A stretch of 64,000 nt of DNA from CAXNKG01 sp964202965 (GTDB lineage: Bacteria; Acidobacteriota; Vicinamibacteria; Vicinamibacterales; UBA2999), in contig CAXNKG010000001.1 in the NCBI GenBank assembly GCA_964202965.1, positions 98,521 to 162,520 on the forward strand, read 5' to 3'. Below, one piece after another: positions 48,851 through 57,731 of this stretch. Each line of letters starts with the position of its first letter. The stretch's first letter is position 1. The position numbers and the translations under genes were made by a program. Under the pieces are notes generated by a model. That model was not told where the DNA came from. It searched no databases and worked only from the letters and a program-made list of their open reading frames with translations.

Positions 48851-49668
48851 CAGGCCGGTGATCCGGTCGGCTCCGCGCGGAAGATCCGCGGCCGGCGGCG
48901 GCCGAGCAACGTACGCAGCGCCGTGCGCAGCGCATCGGACGAGATGCCCCGTTCGATCCTGCCGTCCCGTACGAGCGAGATGCTGCCGGTCTCTTCGGAG
49001 ACGACCACCGCAATCGCGTCGTTCTCTTCCGTCAGGCCGAGGGCCGCGCGATGCCGCGTCCCGAACTCGCGGCCGAGCCGGGGATTGACGGAGAGCGGAA
49101 GGAAGCAGGCCGCCGCCGCGACCCGGTCGCCCTGAATAATGGCCGCGCCGTCGTGCAGCGGCGATCCGGGATGGAAGATGCTCGCCATCAGGTCGTAGGT
49201 GACCATCGCGTCCAGCGGAATGCCTCCCTCGATGTAGTTCCGCAGGCCGATCTGCCGCTCGAGTACGAACAACGCCCCCGTACGTCTTGCGGCCAGGTTG
49301 GAGGCTGTCGCCACGAGTTCCTCGATCGTTTCATCGGCGCTCTGCGCCCGCTCGAAGTAGCGGAAGAAGGGCGCGCGGCCGAAGTGTGCCAGCGCACGGC
49401 GGATGTCCGACTGGAACAGGACGATGATCGCAAAAACGACGTAGCCCGCCAGGTTGCGAATCACCCAGTTGACCGTCTCGAGCTGCAGCCACTGCGAGAG
49501 GAAAAAGAGGCCGATCAGGAAGCCGCCGCTCAACGCCATCTGGACCGCGCGCGTGCCCCGAATCAGGAGCAGCAGCTCGTACACCATGACCGACACGAGC
49601 GCGATGTCGAGCAGGTCCCACCATGCGATCGTGGGCCGGCGAAGAAGATCCGTCAGCCAGGTCAGCAC
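48850..49668 (-). CDS. cdaA: Diadenylate cyclase
   Basis: Membrane-bound c-di-AMP synthase; 272 residues. Three N-terminal helices (about 17-36, 41-60, 67-87) precede a DAC domain with the catalytic motifs PLHDGAAII and FGTRHRAALG. The GTG start at 49668 gives LTWLTDLLRRPTIAWWDLLDI, the usual amphipathic N-terminus. It lies between folP and ybbR. Confidence 0.96.
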   Translation of the reverse strand: MLTWLTDLLRRPTIAWWDLLDIALVSVMVYELLLLIRGTRAVQMALSGGFLIGLFFLSQWLQLETVNWVIRNLAGYVVFAIIVLFQSDIRRALAHFGRAPFFRYFERAQSADETIEELVATASNLAARRTGALFVLERQIGLRNYIEGGIPLDAMVTYDLMASIFHPGSPLHDGAAIIQGDRVAAAACFLPLSVNPRLGREFGTRHRAALGLTEENDAIAVVVSEETGSISLVRDGRIERGISSDALRTALRTLLGRRRPRIFRAEPTGSPA

Positions 49669-49671
49669 GTG

Positions 49672-50514
49672 TCACGCATGATAGCGCCGAATCTCCTCGG
49701 CCACGCGAACCACCTGCCCCATCTCGCGGACGGCGTGGACGCGAACGATGTGCGCGCCGCCGAGGACGGCGGCCGTCACCGCCGCGGCGGTCGCCCAGTC
49801 GCGCTCACGCGCGGCGATCGTGCCGTCGAGCGGTTTGGCGAGAAATGATTTTCGCGACGGCCCAATCAGAATCGGGCACCCGAGCTCCGTGAAGGCATCG
49901 AGCCGCGCGAGCGCTTCGTAGCTGTGGCGCGCCTCCTTCGCAAACCCCAGTCCCGGATCGATGATGATCCGGTCCGCGGAGATTCCCGCAGCCGTGGCGA
50001 AGGCGATGCTCTCGCGCAGCTCGTCGAGCACTTCCGCCACGACATCGTGGTACGACGCCTGTGCGTACATCTCGCTCGACCGCCCGCGCGTGTGCATCAG
50101 CACGATCGCTGCGCGGCGCGACGCGACAACCCCGGCCAGCGCCGCATCGTATCGAAGGCCGCTGACGTCGTTGACGAGCGCCGCGCCCGCCGCCAGCGCC
50201 GACTCGGCCGTCGTCGCCTTGTAGGTATCCACGGACACCGGCACCCGCACCCGGGACACGAGCCCTTCGATCACCGGAATCACGCGCCGCCGCTCCTCCT
50301 CGTCGTCGACCTCTCCGGCGCCGGGCCGCGTCGACTCACCGCCGACATCCAGCAGGTCGGCACCCTCTTCCACCATGCGCACGCCGGCATCAATGGCGCG
50401 CGCGGGGTCGAGCAGTTGGCCGCCGTCGGAAAAGGAATCGGGGGTGGCGTTGATGACGCCCATGACCAGGACGCGGTCGCCGAGGACGAGGCTGCCGCCG
50501 GCCGCAAGCGGCAC
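49672..50514 (-). CDS. folP: Dihydropteroate synthase
   Basis: Joins pABA to 6-hydroxymethyl-dihydropterin diphosphate in folate synthesis, the target of sulfonamides; 280 residues. Signatures are VMGVINATPDSFSDGG, LLDVGGESTRPGA, VSVDTYKA, LVNDVSG, DPGLGFAK and IGPSRKSFL. The GTG at 50514 is the first in-frame start and is not strongly supported by a ribosome site. It sits between ftsH and cdaA, a common order. Confidence 0.96.
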   Translation of the reverse strand: MPLAAGGSLVLGDRVLVMGVINATPDSFSDGGQLLDPARAIDAGVRMVEEGADLLDVGGESTRPGAGEVDDEEERRRVIPVIEGLVSRVRVPVSVDTYKATTAESALAAGAALVNDVSGLRYDAALAGVVASRRAAIVLMHTRGRSSEMYAQASYHDVVAEVLDELRESIAFATAAGISADRIIIDPGLGFAKEARHSYEALARLDAFTELGCPILIGPSRKSFLAKPLDGTIAARERDWATAAAVTAAVLGGAHIVRVHAVREMGQVVRVAEEIRRYHA

Positions 50515-50540
50515 GGTGAAGCGGCGGCGGGGATCCAGGA

Positions 50541-52445
50541 CTACTCCTGCGTGACGGGGCGCGGCTGCAGGGGCGGAACCATCGAGGGCCGCTCTTTCTC
50601 GCGGGCGGCCTTCGGCTCGCGCGGCGTCGCTGGTGGGGCGGCCGGCAGATCGTCGAGCGGCAGGCCGGCGGCGATGCGGCGTACCTGCTCGGCATCGAGC
50701 GTTTCCCGCGACAGCAGGGCGTCGGCCATGTCGAGCAGCTTCTGCTTGTGCTCGGACAGGACGGCCTGCGCGCGCGCGTAGTTATTGGTCACGAAGCGCC
50801 TCACTTCGTGGTCGATCTTGAGCGCCGTGTCCTCGCTGTAGTCCTGGTGCTGCGCGATCTCCCGGCCGAGGAAGATCTGCTCCTCCTTCTTGCCGAACGT
50901 CAGCGGACCCATGGCGTCGCTCATGCCCCACTCACAGACCATCCGGCGGGCCAGCTCGGTGGCGCGCTCAAGGTCGTTGCCCGCCCCGGTCGTGATGCTG
51001 CCGATGGTGATCTCCTCGGCAATGCGTCCGCCCAGCAGGATGGCGAGCTGGTCTTCCAGGTACTCGCGCGCGTAGTTGTGCTTCTCGTCGAGCGGCAACT
51101 GCTGGGTCAGGCCGAGCGCCATCCCGCGCGGAATAATCGTCACCTTGTGGATCGGATCCGCGTGCGGGAGCATCACGGCCAGGATCGCGTGGCCGGCCTC
51201 GTGGAGCGCGGTGACGCGTTTCTCCTGCTCGCTGATGATCATCGAGCGCCGCTCGGCGCCCATGAGCACCTTGTCCTTCGCAAACTCGAAGTCGAGCATC
51301 CGCACGACTTTCTGGTTGTAGCGCGCGGCGTTCAGCGCCGCCTCGTTCACCAGGTTCGCCAGATCGGCGCCCGAGAAGCCCGCCGAGCCCCGCGCCAGCA
51401 CAGGGACGTCCACATCGTCGGACATCGGAATCTTCTTGGTGTGAACGGCGAGGATGCCCTCCCGGCCCTTGACGTCGGGACGGTTCACGACGATCCGGCG
51501 GTCGAAGCGGCCCGGACGCAGCAGCGCCGGATCGAGAACGTCCGGGCGATTGGTCGCGGCCACAAGGATGACGCCTTCGTTCGACTCGAAGCCGTCCATT
51601 TCGACGAGCAGCTGATTGAGCGTCTGTTCGCGCTCGTCGTGGCCGCCGCCCAGTCCGGCGCCGCGATGACGGCCGACCGCGTCGATCTCGTCGATGAAGA
51701 CGATGCACGGCGCGTTCTTCTTTCCCTGCTCGAACAGGTCGCGAACGCGCGAGGCGCCCACCCCGACGAACATCTCGACGAAATCGGAACCGCTGATCGA
51801 GAAGAACGGCACGTTCGCTTCGCCGGCAACCGCGCGTGCCAGCAGCGTCTTCCCGGTGCCCGGGGCCCCCATCAGCAGGACGCCCTTGGGGATGCGGCCA
51901 CCCAGCTTCTGGAACTTCTGGGGCTCGCGGAGGAAGTCGATGATCTCCTGCAGCTCCTCTTTGGCTTCGTCGACGCCCGCGACGTCCTTAAACGTCGCTT
52001 TCTTCTGGGTACTGGAGGAGAGCTTCGCCTTACTCTTGCCAAAGGAGAGGGCCTTGTTGCCGCCGCTCTGCATCTGGCGCATGAAAAAGATCCAGAACCC
52101 GATCATCAGGAGGATCGGGGCCCACGAGTACAGCAGGGCCGCCCACGGACTGGCCGCCGGCTCACGCGCCGAGAGAACGACGTTCCGTTCGAGAAGCCGG
52201 TTCGCGAGGCCTTCGTACTGCCCTGGGGCGTAGGTGCGGAAGTTCTCGTTGGCCTTGTCGACGCCCGTGATTTCGTTGCCGGTAATCATGACCCGATCGA
52301 TCTGGCCGGCGTCTACCGACGCCATGAACTCCGTGAAGGTCAAGGACTTATGGGTCACCTGGAACTTGGTCGAAAAATTCCACACGAGGACCCCGATGAC
52401 GACCAAGGCCATCCAGAACACGAGGCTTTTCAGGGTCGAGTTCAA
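50541..52445 (-). CDS. ftsH: ATP-dependent zinc metalloprotease FtsH
   Basis: Hexameric inner-membrane AAA protease that degrades unstable membrane and cytosolic proteins; 634 residues. Two membrane helices (about 8-26 and 105-123) flank a periplasmic domain. The AAA module has GAPGTGKTLLARA, IVFIDEIDAVG and TNRPDVLDPALLRPGRFDR; the protease has ALHEAGHAIL. The start is a TTG, with no ATG nearby. It follows tilS, as in many bacteria. Confidence 0.97.
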   Translation of the reverse strand: MNSTLKSLVFWMALVVIGVLVWNFSTKFQVTHKSLTFTEFMASVDAGQIDRVMITGNEITGVDKANENFRTYAPGQYEGLANRLLERNVVLSAREPAASPWAALLYSWAPILLMIGFWIFFMRQMQSGGNKALSFGKSKAKLSSSTQKKATFKDVAGVDEAKEELQEIIDFLREPQKFQKLGGRIPKGVLLMGAPGTGKTLLARAVAGEANVPFFSISGSDFVEMFVGVGASRVRDLFEQGKKNAPCIVFIDEIDAVGRHRGAGLGGGHDEREQTLNQLLVEMDGFESNEGVILVAATNRPDVLDPALLRPGRFDRRIVVNRPDVKGREGILAVHTKKIPMSDDVDVPVLARGSAGFSGADLANLVNEAALNAARYNQKVVRMLDFEFAKDKVLMGAERRSMIISEQEKRVTALHEAGHAILAVMLPHADPIHKVTIIPRGMALGLTQQLPLDEKHNYAREYLEDQLAILLGGRIAEEITIGSITTGAGNDLERATELARRMVCEWGMSDAMGPLTFGKKEEQIFLGREIAQHQDYSEDTALKIDHEVRRFVTNNYARAQAVLSEHKQKLLDMADALLSRETLDAEQVRRIAAGLPLDDLPAAPPATPREPKAAREKERPSMVPPLQPRPVTQE

Positions 52446-52481
52446 CCTTTATTTCCTACCCTTCACTCAGCTCCAAGAGTA

Positions 52482-53471
52482 TCACCGTACCGGGACCCCT
52501 TGCTGGAGCAAGACCAGCTTTCCGCGGCGAAGTTCCATGCGGCAACCGGGCAAATCGACCCCCCCGTGGAGCCCCCCCAGGAGCGCCAGCACGGACTCCA
52601 CATGTTCGAGGCCGATTTCGCGTCCCCCGACGTGCTGACGGATGGTTTCGAGCAGCACCCTCCGGGCCAGGGGTCGGGGCATCCCGGCCAGCGCCGCAGC
52701 ATCCAGCGCCGGCCCCCCCTCGTCGCCCGTCGCAGCAGCCGCCATCTGCTCGCGGGCCAGGCCGTCGAGCCAGTCGGCATCCTCGCGGGCCAGCGCGGCA
52801 GCCCTGGCAATGGCCGGACTCGTCGGAGCACCGGCCGCGCGGTCCAGCTCGGGAATCACCCTGTGCCGGATGCGGTTGCGGGGGTTGCCAAGGTCCGCGT
52901 TGCTTTCGTCCTCGGTCCAGGCTTCCCCTGACGCCTCGAGATAGGCGCGAAGCTCGGCCCGGGAGACGTCGAGGAGCGGGCGAATCACGCTGTTGCGCCG
53001 CGGATAGATGCCGGCGAGTCCCGTCAGACCGGCGCCGCGGATCAACTTGAGCAGCAGCGTCTCCGCCTGATCGTCCTGCGTATGCCCGACGGCAATCCGG
53101 TCGCCGCCGAGGGTGAACGCGGCGCGGGCCAGGAAGCTGTATCGAAGCCGCCGCGCCGCGTCCTCCAGGGAAAGCCGCTGGGCGGCCGCGAAGGCACGGA
53201 CGTTCGCCTCTTCCACCACGCTGGGCAGCGAGACACGTCCCGCGAATGCGCGGCAGAAGGCCTCATCGCGGCCGGCCGAGAGACGTAATCCGTGATTCAG
53301 GTGCGCCACACCGGCCACGGTGAAGCCGCCGTGTTCGGCCAGCTCAAGAAGCAGCCGCGCCAGCGCGATGGAGTCCGAGCCGCCGGACAGGCCCACGACG
53401 ACCCGCGTGCCTGGCGGCAGGAGACCGTGGCGCCGAATCGTTCGCCGGACCTGTTGATGGAGAGAAGTCAC
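52482..53471 (-). CDS. tilS: tRNA(Ile)-lysidine synthetase
   Basis: Modifies C34 of the CAU-anticodon isoleucine tRNA to lysidine; 329 residues. The PP-loop VVVGLSGGSDSIALA, AHLNHGLR, VGHTQDDQAETLLLKL and NADLGNPRNRIRH are all present. The C-terminal domain is short. The GTG at 53471 is chosen because it is the last start before the VTSLHQQVRRTI helix; the ORF start 12 codons upstream reads through a 7-bp array. A CAU-anticodon tRNA gene lies just upstream on the same strand. Confidence 0.93.
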   Translation of the reverse strand: MTSLHQQVRRTIRRHGLLPPGTRVVVGLSGGSDSIALARLLLELAEHGGFTVAGVAHLNHGLRLSAGRDEAFCRAFAGRVSLPSVVEEANVRAFAAAQRLSLEDAARRLRYSFLARAAFTLGGDRIAVGHTQDDQAETLLLKLIRGAGLTGLAGIYPRRNSVIRPLLDVSRAELRAYLEASGEAWTEDESNADLGNPRNRIRHRVIPELDRAAGAPTSPAIARAAALAREDADWLDGLAREQMAAAATGDEGGPALDAAALAGMPRPLARRVLLETIRQHVGGREIGLEHVESVLALLGGLHGGVDLPGCRMELRRGKLVLLQQGVPVR

Positions 53472-53556
53472 AACCACAACCCCAAAACCCAAACCCCACA
53501 CCGCCAACCCCCGCGCCGGAGGCGCTGGGACTGGGTGCCTGGGATCTGGGATTTGG
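53472..53556. repeat. Inverted 7-bp arrays between tRNA-Met and tilS
   Basis: C-rich units (AACCCCA, AAACCCA, AACCCCA, CACCGCC, AACCCCC) on the left and G-rich units (GGGACTG, GGTGCCT, GGGATCT, GGGATTT) on the right, meeting at a GC-rich centre near 53513-53526. It fills the whole gap between the tRNA 3' end and the tilS start and could fold into a long imperfect hairpin. Confidence 0.85.
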
Positions 53557-53558
53557 TA

Positions 53559-53632
53559 TGCCGGAGGGCGGACTCGAACCGCCGACCCCGCGCTTATGAG
53601 ACGCGTGCTCTAACCGGCTGAGCTACTCCGGC
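53559..53632 (-). tRNA. tRNA-Met (CAU), probably elongator
   Basis: A 74-nt cloverleaf on the minus strand. The acceptor GCCGGAG pairs with CTCCGGC, followed by discriminator A; the D-arm is GCTCAGCCGGTTAGAGC, the anticodon loop CTCATAA with anticodon CAT, and the T-arm holds GGTTCGAGTCC. CCA is not encoded. The variable region GGGGTC is like elongator tRNA-Met rather than tRNA-Ile2; since tilS is adjacent, Ile2 cannot be fully excluded. A TAAAAT lies 11 bases upstream. Confidence 0.93.
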
Positions 53633-53649
53633 AGGAATCGTTCATTTTA

Positions 53650-54597
53650 TCAGTCCTCTTCGACCAGCGCGGCCGCAAGAAGGGGGATCAGGATCTCATG
53701 ATGCCCGATCAGCGAGATGCCGGTCCCGCCGGTCCCGGCAACGGGCCTGGCGACGACGTTCGTCTGGGGTCGATACAGCCGCAGAAAATCGAGGTTCACC
53801 GTCGTCAGGCCGTCCAGGGCGATGCCCTGGTTCCGCACGAGCGCGACGGCCTTCAGGAACACCTCTGGCAGGATGACGGCCGACCCGCAGTTCAGGTACA
53901 CCCCGCCTTCGAGCCGCCCCACGCAGGAGGCGAAGTACCGGAAATCGCGGAGGCTCGCTTCGCCAATCGCGGCGCCCGATGCGGCCGCGTGCATGTGAAT
54001 GATGTCCGTCCCGATGGCTACGTGCACCGTGAGCGGAATGCCAAGCCGGTGCGCCGCGACCGCGATGCTGTAGTCCGCATGCGGTGCACCGCGCTGTGCA
54101 AGGAACTCCGCGACCGCCTGGCCCAGGCCCTGCTGCCGCTCGACGCCGCGGCAAATCGCCTCGTTCAGCAGGAGCGCGGTTTCCTCCGCCATCCCGAAAC
54201 GCCCGGGGCCGAGCGCTTCATCGACGTCTTCGGACGTACCCCCCGAGAGCGCGATCTCGAAGTCATGGATGATGCCCGCCCCGTTCATGGCGACAGCCGA
54301 CACCCACCCGCGCCGCATCAAATCGATCACCACCGGCGATACGCCGGTCTTGATCACGTGCGCGCCGAGTCCCCACACGATGCCGGCGTCCCGCCGGCGC
54401 GCCGCGACAATCGCGCGCACGACCTTCCGCAGATCGTCTCCGCCGAGAATCGTCGGCAGCGATTCGAACCAGTTCTTGAACGTGCCCCTGCGCTCGACGG
54501 GCCGCGCGCAGTCGCTGATGCGGGTCTTGCTGACCCTCGACTGCAACGGGTACGTGCGGACCCCCGACAGATCGAACTCCTCATAGGGGAATGGCAT
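53650..54597 (-). CDS. Deoxyhypusine-synthase-like protein
   Basis: Protein of 315 residues that resembles the NAD-binding deoxyhypusine/homospermidine synthase superfamily: GLGAHVIKTGVSPVVIDLM, NGAGIIHDFEIALSGGTSEDV, GIPLTVHVAIGTDIIH and GSAVILPEVFLKA. Bacteria lack eIF5A, so true deoxyhypusine synthesis is unlikely; relatives may act on polyamines or unknown substrates. I could not locate the catalytic lysine of the eukaryotic enzyme with confidence. It follows queA after 7 bases and precedes tRNA-Met. Confidence 0.6.
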   Translation of the reverse strand: MPFPYEEFDLSGVRTYPLQSRVSKTRISDCARPVERRGTFKNWFESLPTILGGDDLRKVVRAIVAARRRDAGIVWGLGAHVIKTGVSPVVIDLMRRGWVSAVAMNGAGIIHDFEIALSGGTSEDVDEALGPGRFGMAEETALLLNEAICRGVERQQGLGQAVAEFLAQRGAPHADYSIAVAAHRLGIPLTVHVAIGTDIIHMHAAASGAAIGEASLRDFRYFASCVGRLEGGVYLNCGSAVILPEVFLKAVALVRNQGIALDGLTTVNLDFLRLYRPQTNVVARPVAGTGGTGISLIGHHEILIPLLAAALVEED

Positions 54598-54604
54598 AGG
54601 CCCA

Positions 54605-55651
54605 CTAAAGTATCAGCATCGCGTCACCGTAGCTGTAAAAGCGATACCGCCGGGCGATCGCTTCCCGGTACGCTCCGAGAATCCTCTCGCGGCCCGCAAA
54701 GGCCGCGACCAGCACCAGGAGCGAGGACTGCGGCAGATGGAAATTCGTGATCAGGCCGTCGACGAGATGAAATTCGTGGCCCGGACGGATGAACAGATTG
54801 GTTTCGCCGGCGCCGGGTTGGCGCCCTCCCTCGACGGGTCCGCTCAGCGATTCCAGCACACGCACCGTCGTCGTCCCGACGGCGATGATGCGGCGCCCCT
54901 CGGCGCGGGCGCGCGTCAGCGCCGCGGCCGCCGCTGCATCGACGACGTACCGCTCGGGGTCGACGACGTGCTCTTCGACCCGCTGCGTACGAATCGGCTT
55001 GAACGTCCCGTACCCAACGTGGAGGGTAATTTCAGCGCGCTCGACGCCGCGTGCGGCGAGCGCGTCGAACACCTCCGGCGTGAAATGGAGCCCCGCCGTC
55101 GGAGCCGCGATCGAGCCGGATTGGCGCGCGTAGACCGTCTGATACCGCTCGCGGTCCGAGGGGCGGTCATCCCGCCTGATATAGGGCGGCAGCGGAATGT
55201 GTCCGATCCGCTGGACCGCGGCGCCGACGTCCGAACCGTCTTCCGTCCATAACCGCACGCTCCGCCGCCCAAAGAATCGCCGCGCCAGCACTTCGCCGAA
55301 GAGACGCGCTCCCTCGCGCTCGAGCACGATACGCGCGCCTTCCTTGAGTCTCTGGCCCGGGTGAACCAGGGCCTCCCACACGCCCTCCCCTTCGTCGCGA
55401 AGCAGCAGACACTCCACCGCACCACCGCCGGGCAGGCGGGTCCCCAGCAGGCGGGCAGGGAATACCTTCGTATTGTTGAGCACGAGGAGGTCGCCGGGGC
55501 GCAGATGGTCGGCGAGGCGGTGAAACTGCGTATGTTCAACGGACGCCCCCTGCCGGGGCACGACCATGAGCCGTGATTCGTCTCGCCGGGCTGGCGGGTC
55601 CTGCGCGATCAGCTCATCGGGAAGATCGAACCCGAACGCGGCGACGTCCAT
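54605..55651 (-). CDS. queA: S-adenosylmethionine:tRNA ribosyltransferase-isomerase
   Basis: Transfers ribose from SAM to preQ1-modified tRNA to make epoxyqueuosine; 348 residues. Signatures are FDLPDELIAQDP, LLVLNNTKVFPARL, IAAPTAGLHFTPEV, HVGYGTFKPIR and ITNFHLPQSSLLVLVAAF. It complements queC and queE at 37487-38807, some 16 kb away. No tgt or queF/queG gene is in view. Confidence 0.96.
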   Translation of the reverse strand: MDVAAFGFDLPDELIAQDPPARRDESRLMVVPRQGASVEHTQFHRLADHLRPGDLLVLNNTKVFPARLLGTRLPGGGAVECLLLRDEGEGVWEALVHPGQRLKEGARIVLEREGARLFGEVLARRFFGRRSVRLWTEDGSDVGAAVQRIGHIPLPPYIRRDDRPSDRERYQTVYARQSGSIAAPTAGLHFTPEVFDALAARGVERAEITLHVGYGTFKPIRTQRVEEHVVDPERYVVDAAAAAALTRARAEGRRIIAVGTTTVRVLESLSGPVEGGRQPGAGETNLFIRPGHEFHLVDGLITNFHLPQSSLLVLVAAFAGRERILGAYREAIARRYRFYSYGDAMLIL

Positions 55652-55710
55652 CCGTCACGACTGTATCTCAGCCACGTACGGTGGTTCGGCCCAGGAACGC
55701 CTGCGAACGC

Positions 55711-56718
55711 CTAGCCCCACCTCAACAGCACGGACCCGACGGTGTAGCCCGCGCCGACAGACACGAGGACGAGGAGATCCCCTTTTTTCACCCGGTTCTG
55801 TTCGATCGCGTCGTTCAGCGCCAGAGGAATCGTCGCGGCGGTCGTGTTGCCGAACCGCTCGATGTTGATGATCACTTTGTCGGGGGGCACACCAAGCTTC
55901 TCCGCAGCCGACATGATGATGCGGCGATTGGCCTGGTGCGATACGAACAACGCCACGTCGTCGGCGCTGACGTTATTGCGCTCCATGATCCGCCGGCACG
56001 CCTCTTCGGTATTGCGCACCGCAAACTTGAACACGGCCTGCCCGTCCTGCTTGACGTAGTGCAGCCGCTGATCGACCGTGTCCTTGCTCGCCGGCCGTAG
56101 ACTTCCACCGGCGGGCATGCAGAGCGCGTCGCCGCCGCTGCCGTCGATGTAGTTCTCGAAATCCAGAATTCCGAGACCGGGGTCGTCGGTCGCCTCGACG
56201 ATCGCCGCGCCCGCGCCATCGCCGAACAGGACGCAGGTCGTACGGTCGGTGTAGTCGATGATGCTCGACATCACGTCCGCGCCGACCACGAGCGCTCGCC
56301 TGCTGCCGCCGCTGCACACGAGGTGTGCCGCCGTCGTCAGGGCGTACGTGAAGCCCGAACAGGCGGCGAACAGGTCGAACCCCCATGCGGAGGTCGCGCC
56401 AATCTTGTCCTGCACCCGGCACGCGGTGCTCGGGAACAGCGTGTCCGGCGTGGTGGTCGCCACGACGATGAAGTCGATGTCTGCGGCCGTCAGTCCGGCC
56501 TTGGCCAGCGCCCTCCTCGACGCTTCGGCGGCCAGATCGGACGTCGCCACGCCTTCATCGACGATGTGCCGTTCGCGGATGCCCGTGCGCTGCAGGATCC
56601 ACTCGTCGCTCGTGCTGACCATCTTCTCGAGCTCGGCATTCGTCAGCACGCGTGGCGGGACGTACGTGGCGAGGCTCGAGATGCGCGCGCGCAGCGGGGT
56701 ACGCGGCCTGACGCTCAC
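55711..56718 (-). CDS. fabH: 3-oxoacyl-ACP synthase III
   Basis: Condenses acyl-CoA with malonyl-ACP to start fatty-acid synthesis; 335 residues. The Cys-His-Asn triad is in FAACSGFTYAL, SHQANRRI and FGNTTAATIPL, with LQRTGIRERHI near the N-terminus and VSVGAGYTVGSVLLRW at the end. The GTG at 56718 makes a GTGA overlap with ruvB; a GTG one codon earlier is equivalent. No other fab gene is adjacent. Confidence 0.94.
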   Translation of the reverse strand: MSVRPRTPLRARISSLATYVPPRVLTNAELEKMVSTSDEWILQRTGIRERHIVDEGVATSDLAAEASRRALAKAGLTAADIDFIVVATTTPDTLFPSTACRVQDKIGATSAWGFDLFAACSGFTYALTTAAHLVCSGGSRRALVVGADVMSSIIDYTDRTTCVLFGDGAGAAIVEATDDPGLGILDFENYIDGSGGDALCMPAGGSLRPASKDTVDQRLHYVKQDGQAVFKFAVRNTEEACRRIMERNNVSADDVALFVSHQANRRIIMSAAEKLGVPPDKVIINIERFGNTTAATIPLALNDAIEQNRVKKGDLLVLVSVGAGYTVGSVLLRWG

Positions 56719-57731
56719 CACAGACGGGAATTCTTCTCTGGAGGCTGGAGTCCGAAATATTCGTAGGCGCGCGCGGTGGCGACACGCCCGCGCGGCGTGC
56801 GATCGAGGAACCCAGCCTGTATCAGGAACGGTTCGTACATGTCCTCAATCGCATCCTTCTCTTCATGAATCGCGGCGGCAAGACTGTTGACGCCCACGGG
56901 GCCGCCGCTGAACTTGTCGATGATGGTGCGAAGCAGCCGGCGGTCGACTTCGTCGAACCCGTGATCGTCAACCTCGAGCAGTTTGAGGGCGGCGGTGGCG
57001 ACATCCAGCGTCACGCGTCCATCGGCGCGCACCTGTGCGTAGTCCCTGACCCGGCGCAGCAGCCGGTTGGCGATGCGCGGTGTCCCCCTCGACCGCCGCG
57101 CGATCTCTCGGCCCGCGTCCTCGTCCACGGGGATGTCGAGGATCCGGGCGGAGCGGCGCACGATCTCGTGAATGTCGCGCTCTTCATAGAAGTCGAGCCG
57201 ATGCACGATCCCGAAGCGGGCGCGGAGCGGCGCCGTCAGCAGGCCGGCCCGGGTCGTGGCGCCGATGAGGGTGAACTTCTGCAGCGGCACCTTGACCGAG
57301 CGGGCGCTCGGACCCTGGCCGATGACGATGTCGAGCTCGTAGTCCTCCATCGCGGGATAGAGGATCTCCTCGATCGCCGGTGCCATCCGATGGATTTCGT
57401 CGATGAAGAGCACTTCGTGCTGCTGAAGATTGGTGAGCATGGCCGCCAGGTCGCCTGGCTTTTCGATCACGGGACCGGCCGTCGCACGCACCGGAACGCC
57501 CATCTCGTTGCCAATCACGTACGCGAGCGTCGTCTTTCCGAGGCCGGGCGGGCCGTACAACAGCACATGATCGAGCGCTTCGCTGCGCCCGCGCGCTGCC
57601 GCAATGGACACGGTGAGGTTGTCCCGGACACGGTCCTGACCGATGTACTCGTTCAGGGTCCGCGGGCGAAGTCCAGCTTCGTACTGCTTGTCGTCCTCGG
57701 CCCCTGCGGCGGCGATCAGCCGGTCGGTCAC
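56715..57731 (-). CDS. ruvB: Holliday junction branch migration helicase RuvB
   Basis: AAA motor of branch migration; 338 residues. It has LRPRTLNEYIGQDRV, Walker A YGPPGLGKTTLA, Walker B VLFIDEIHRM, sensor GATTRAGLLTAPLRARFG and the C-terminal winged helix ending in TPRGRVATARAYEYFG. The GTG start overlaps the ruvA stop. The order ruvC-ruvA-ruvB keeps the full resolvasome in one operon. Confidence 0.97.
   Translation of the reverse strand: MTDRLIAAAGAEDDKQYEAGLRPRTLNEYIGQDRVRDNLTVSIAAARGRSEALDHVLLYGPPGLGKTTLAYVIGNEMGVPVRATAGPVIEKPGDLAAMLTNLQQHEVLFIDEIHRMAPAIEEILYPAMEDYELDIVIGQGPSARSVKVPLQKFTLIGATTRAGLLTAPLRARFGIVHRLDFYEERDIHEIVRRSARILDIPVDEDAGREIARRSRGTPRIANRLLRRVRDYAQVRADGRVTLDVATAALKLLEVDDHGFDEVDRRLLRTIIDKFSGGPVGVNSLAAAIHEEKDAIEDMYEPFLIQAGFLDRTPRGRVATARAYEYFGLQPPEKNSRLW

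Noticed and set aside
50748..52931. 727-codon open frame on the plus strand
   Set aside because: Antisense to ftsH and tilS, both certain genes; no recognisable motif and a shadow-type composition.
53472..53556. T-box or other riboswitch before tilS
   Set aside because: The region is made entirely of heptamer units; no T-box sequence or known riboswitch core is visible.
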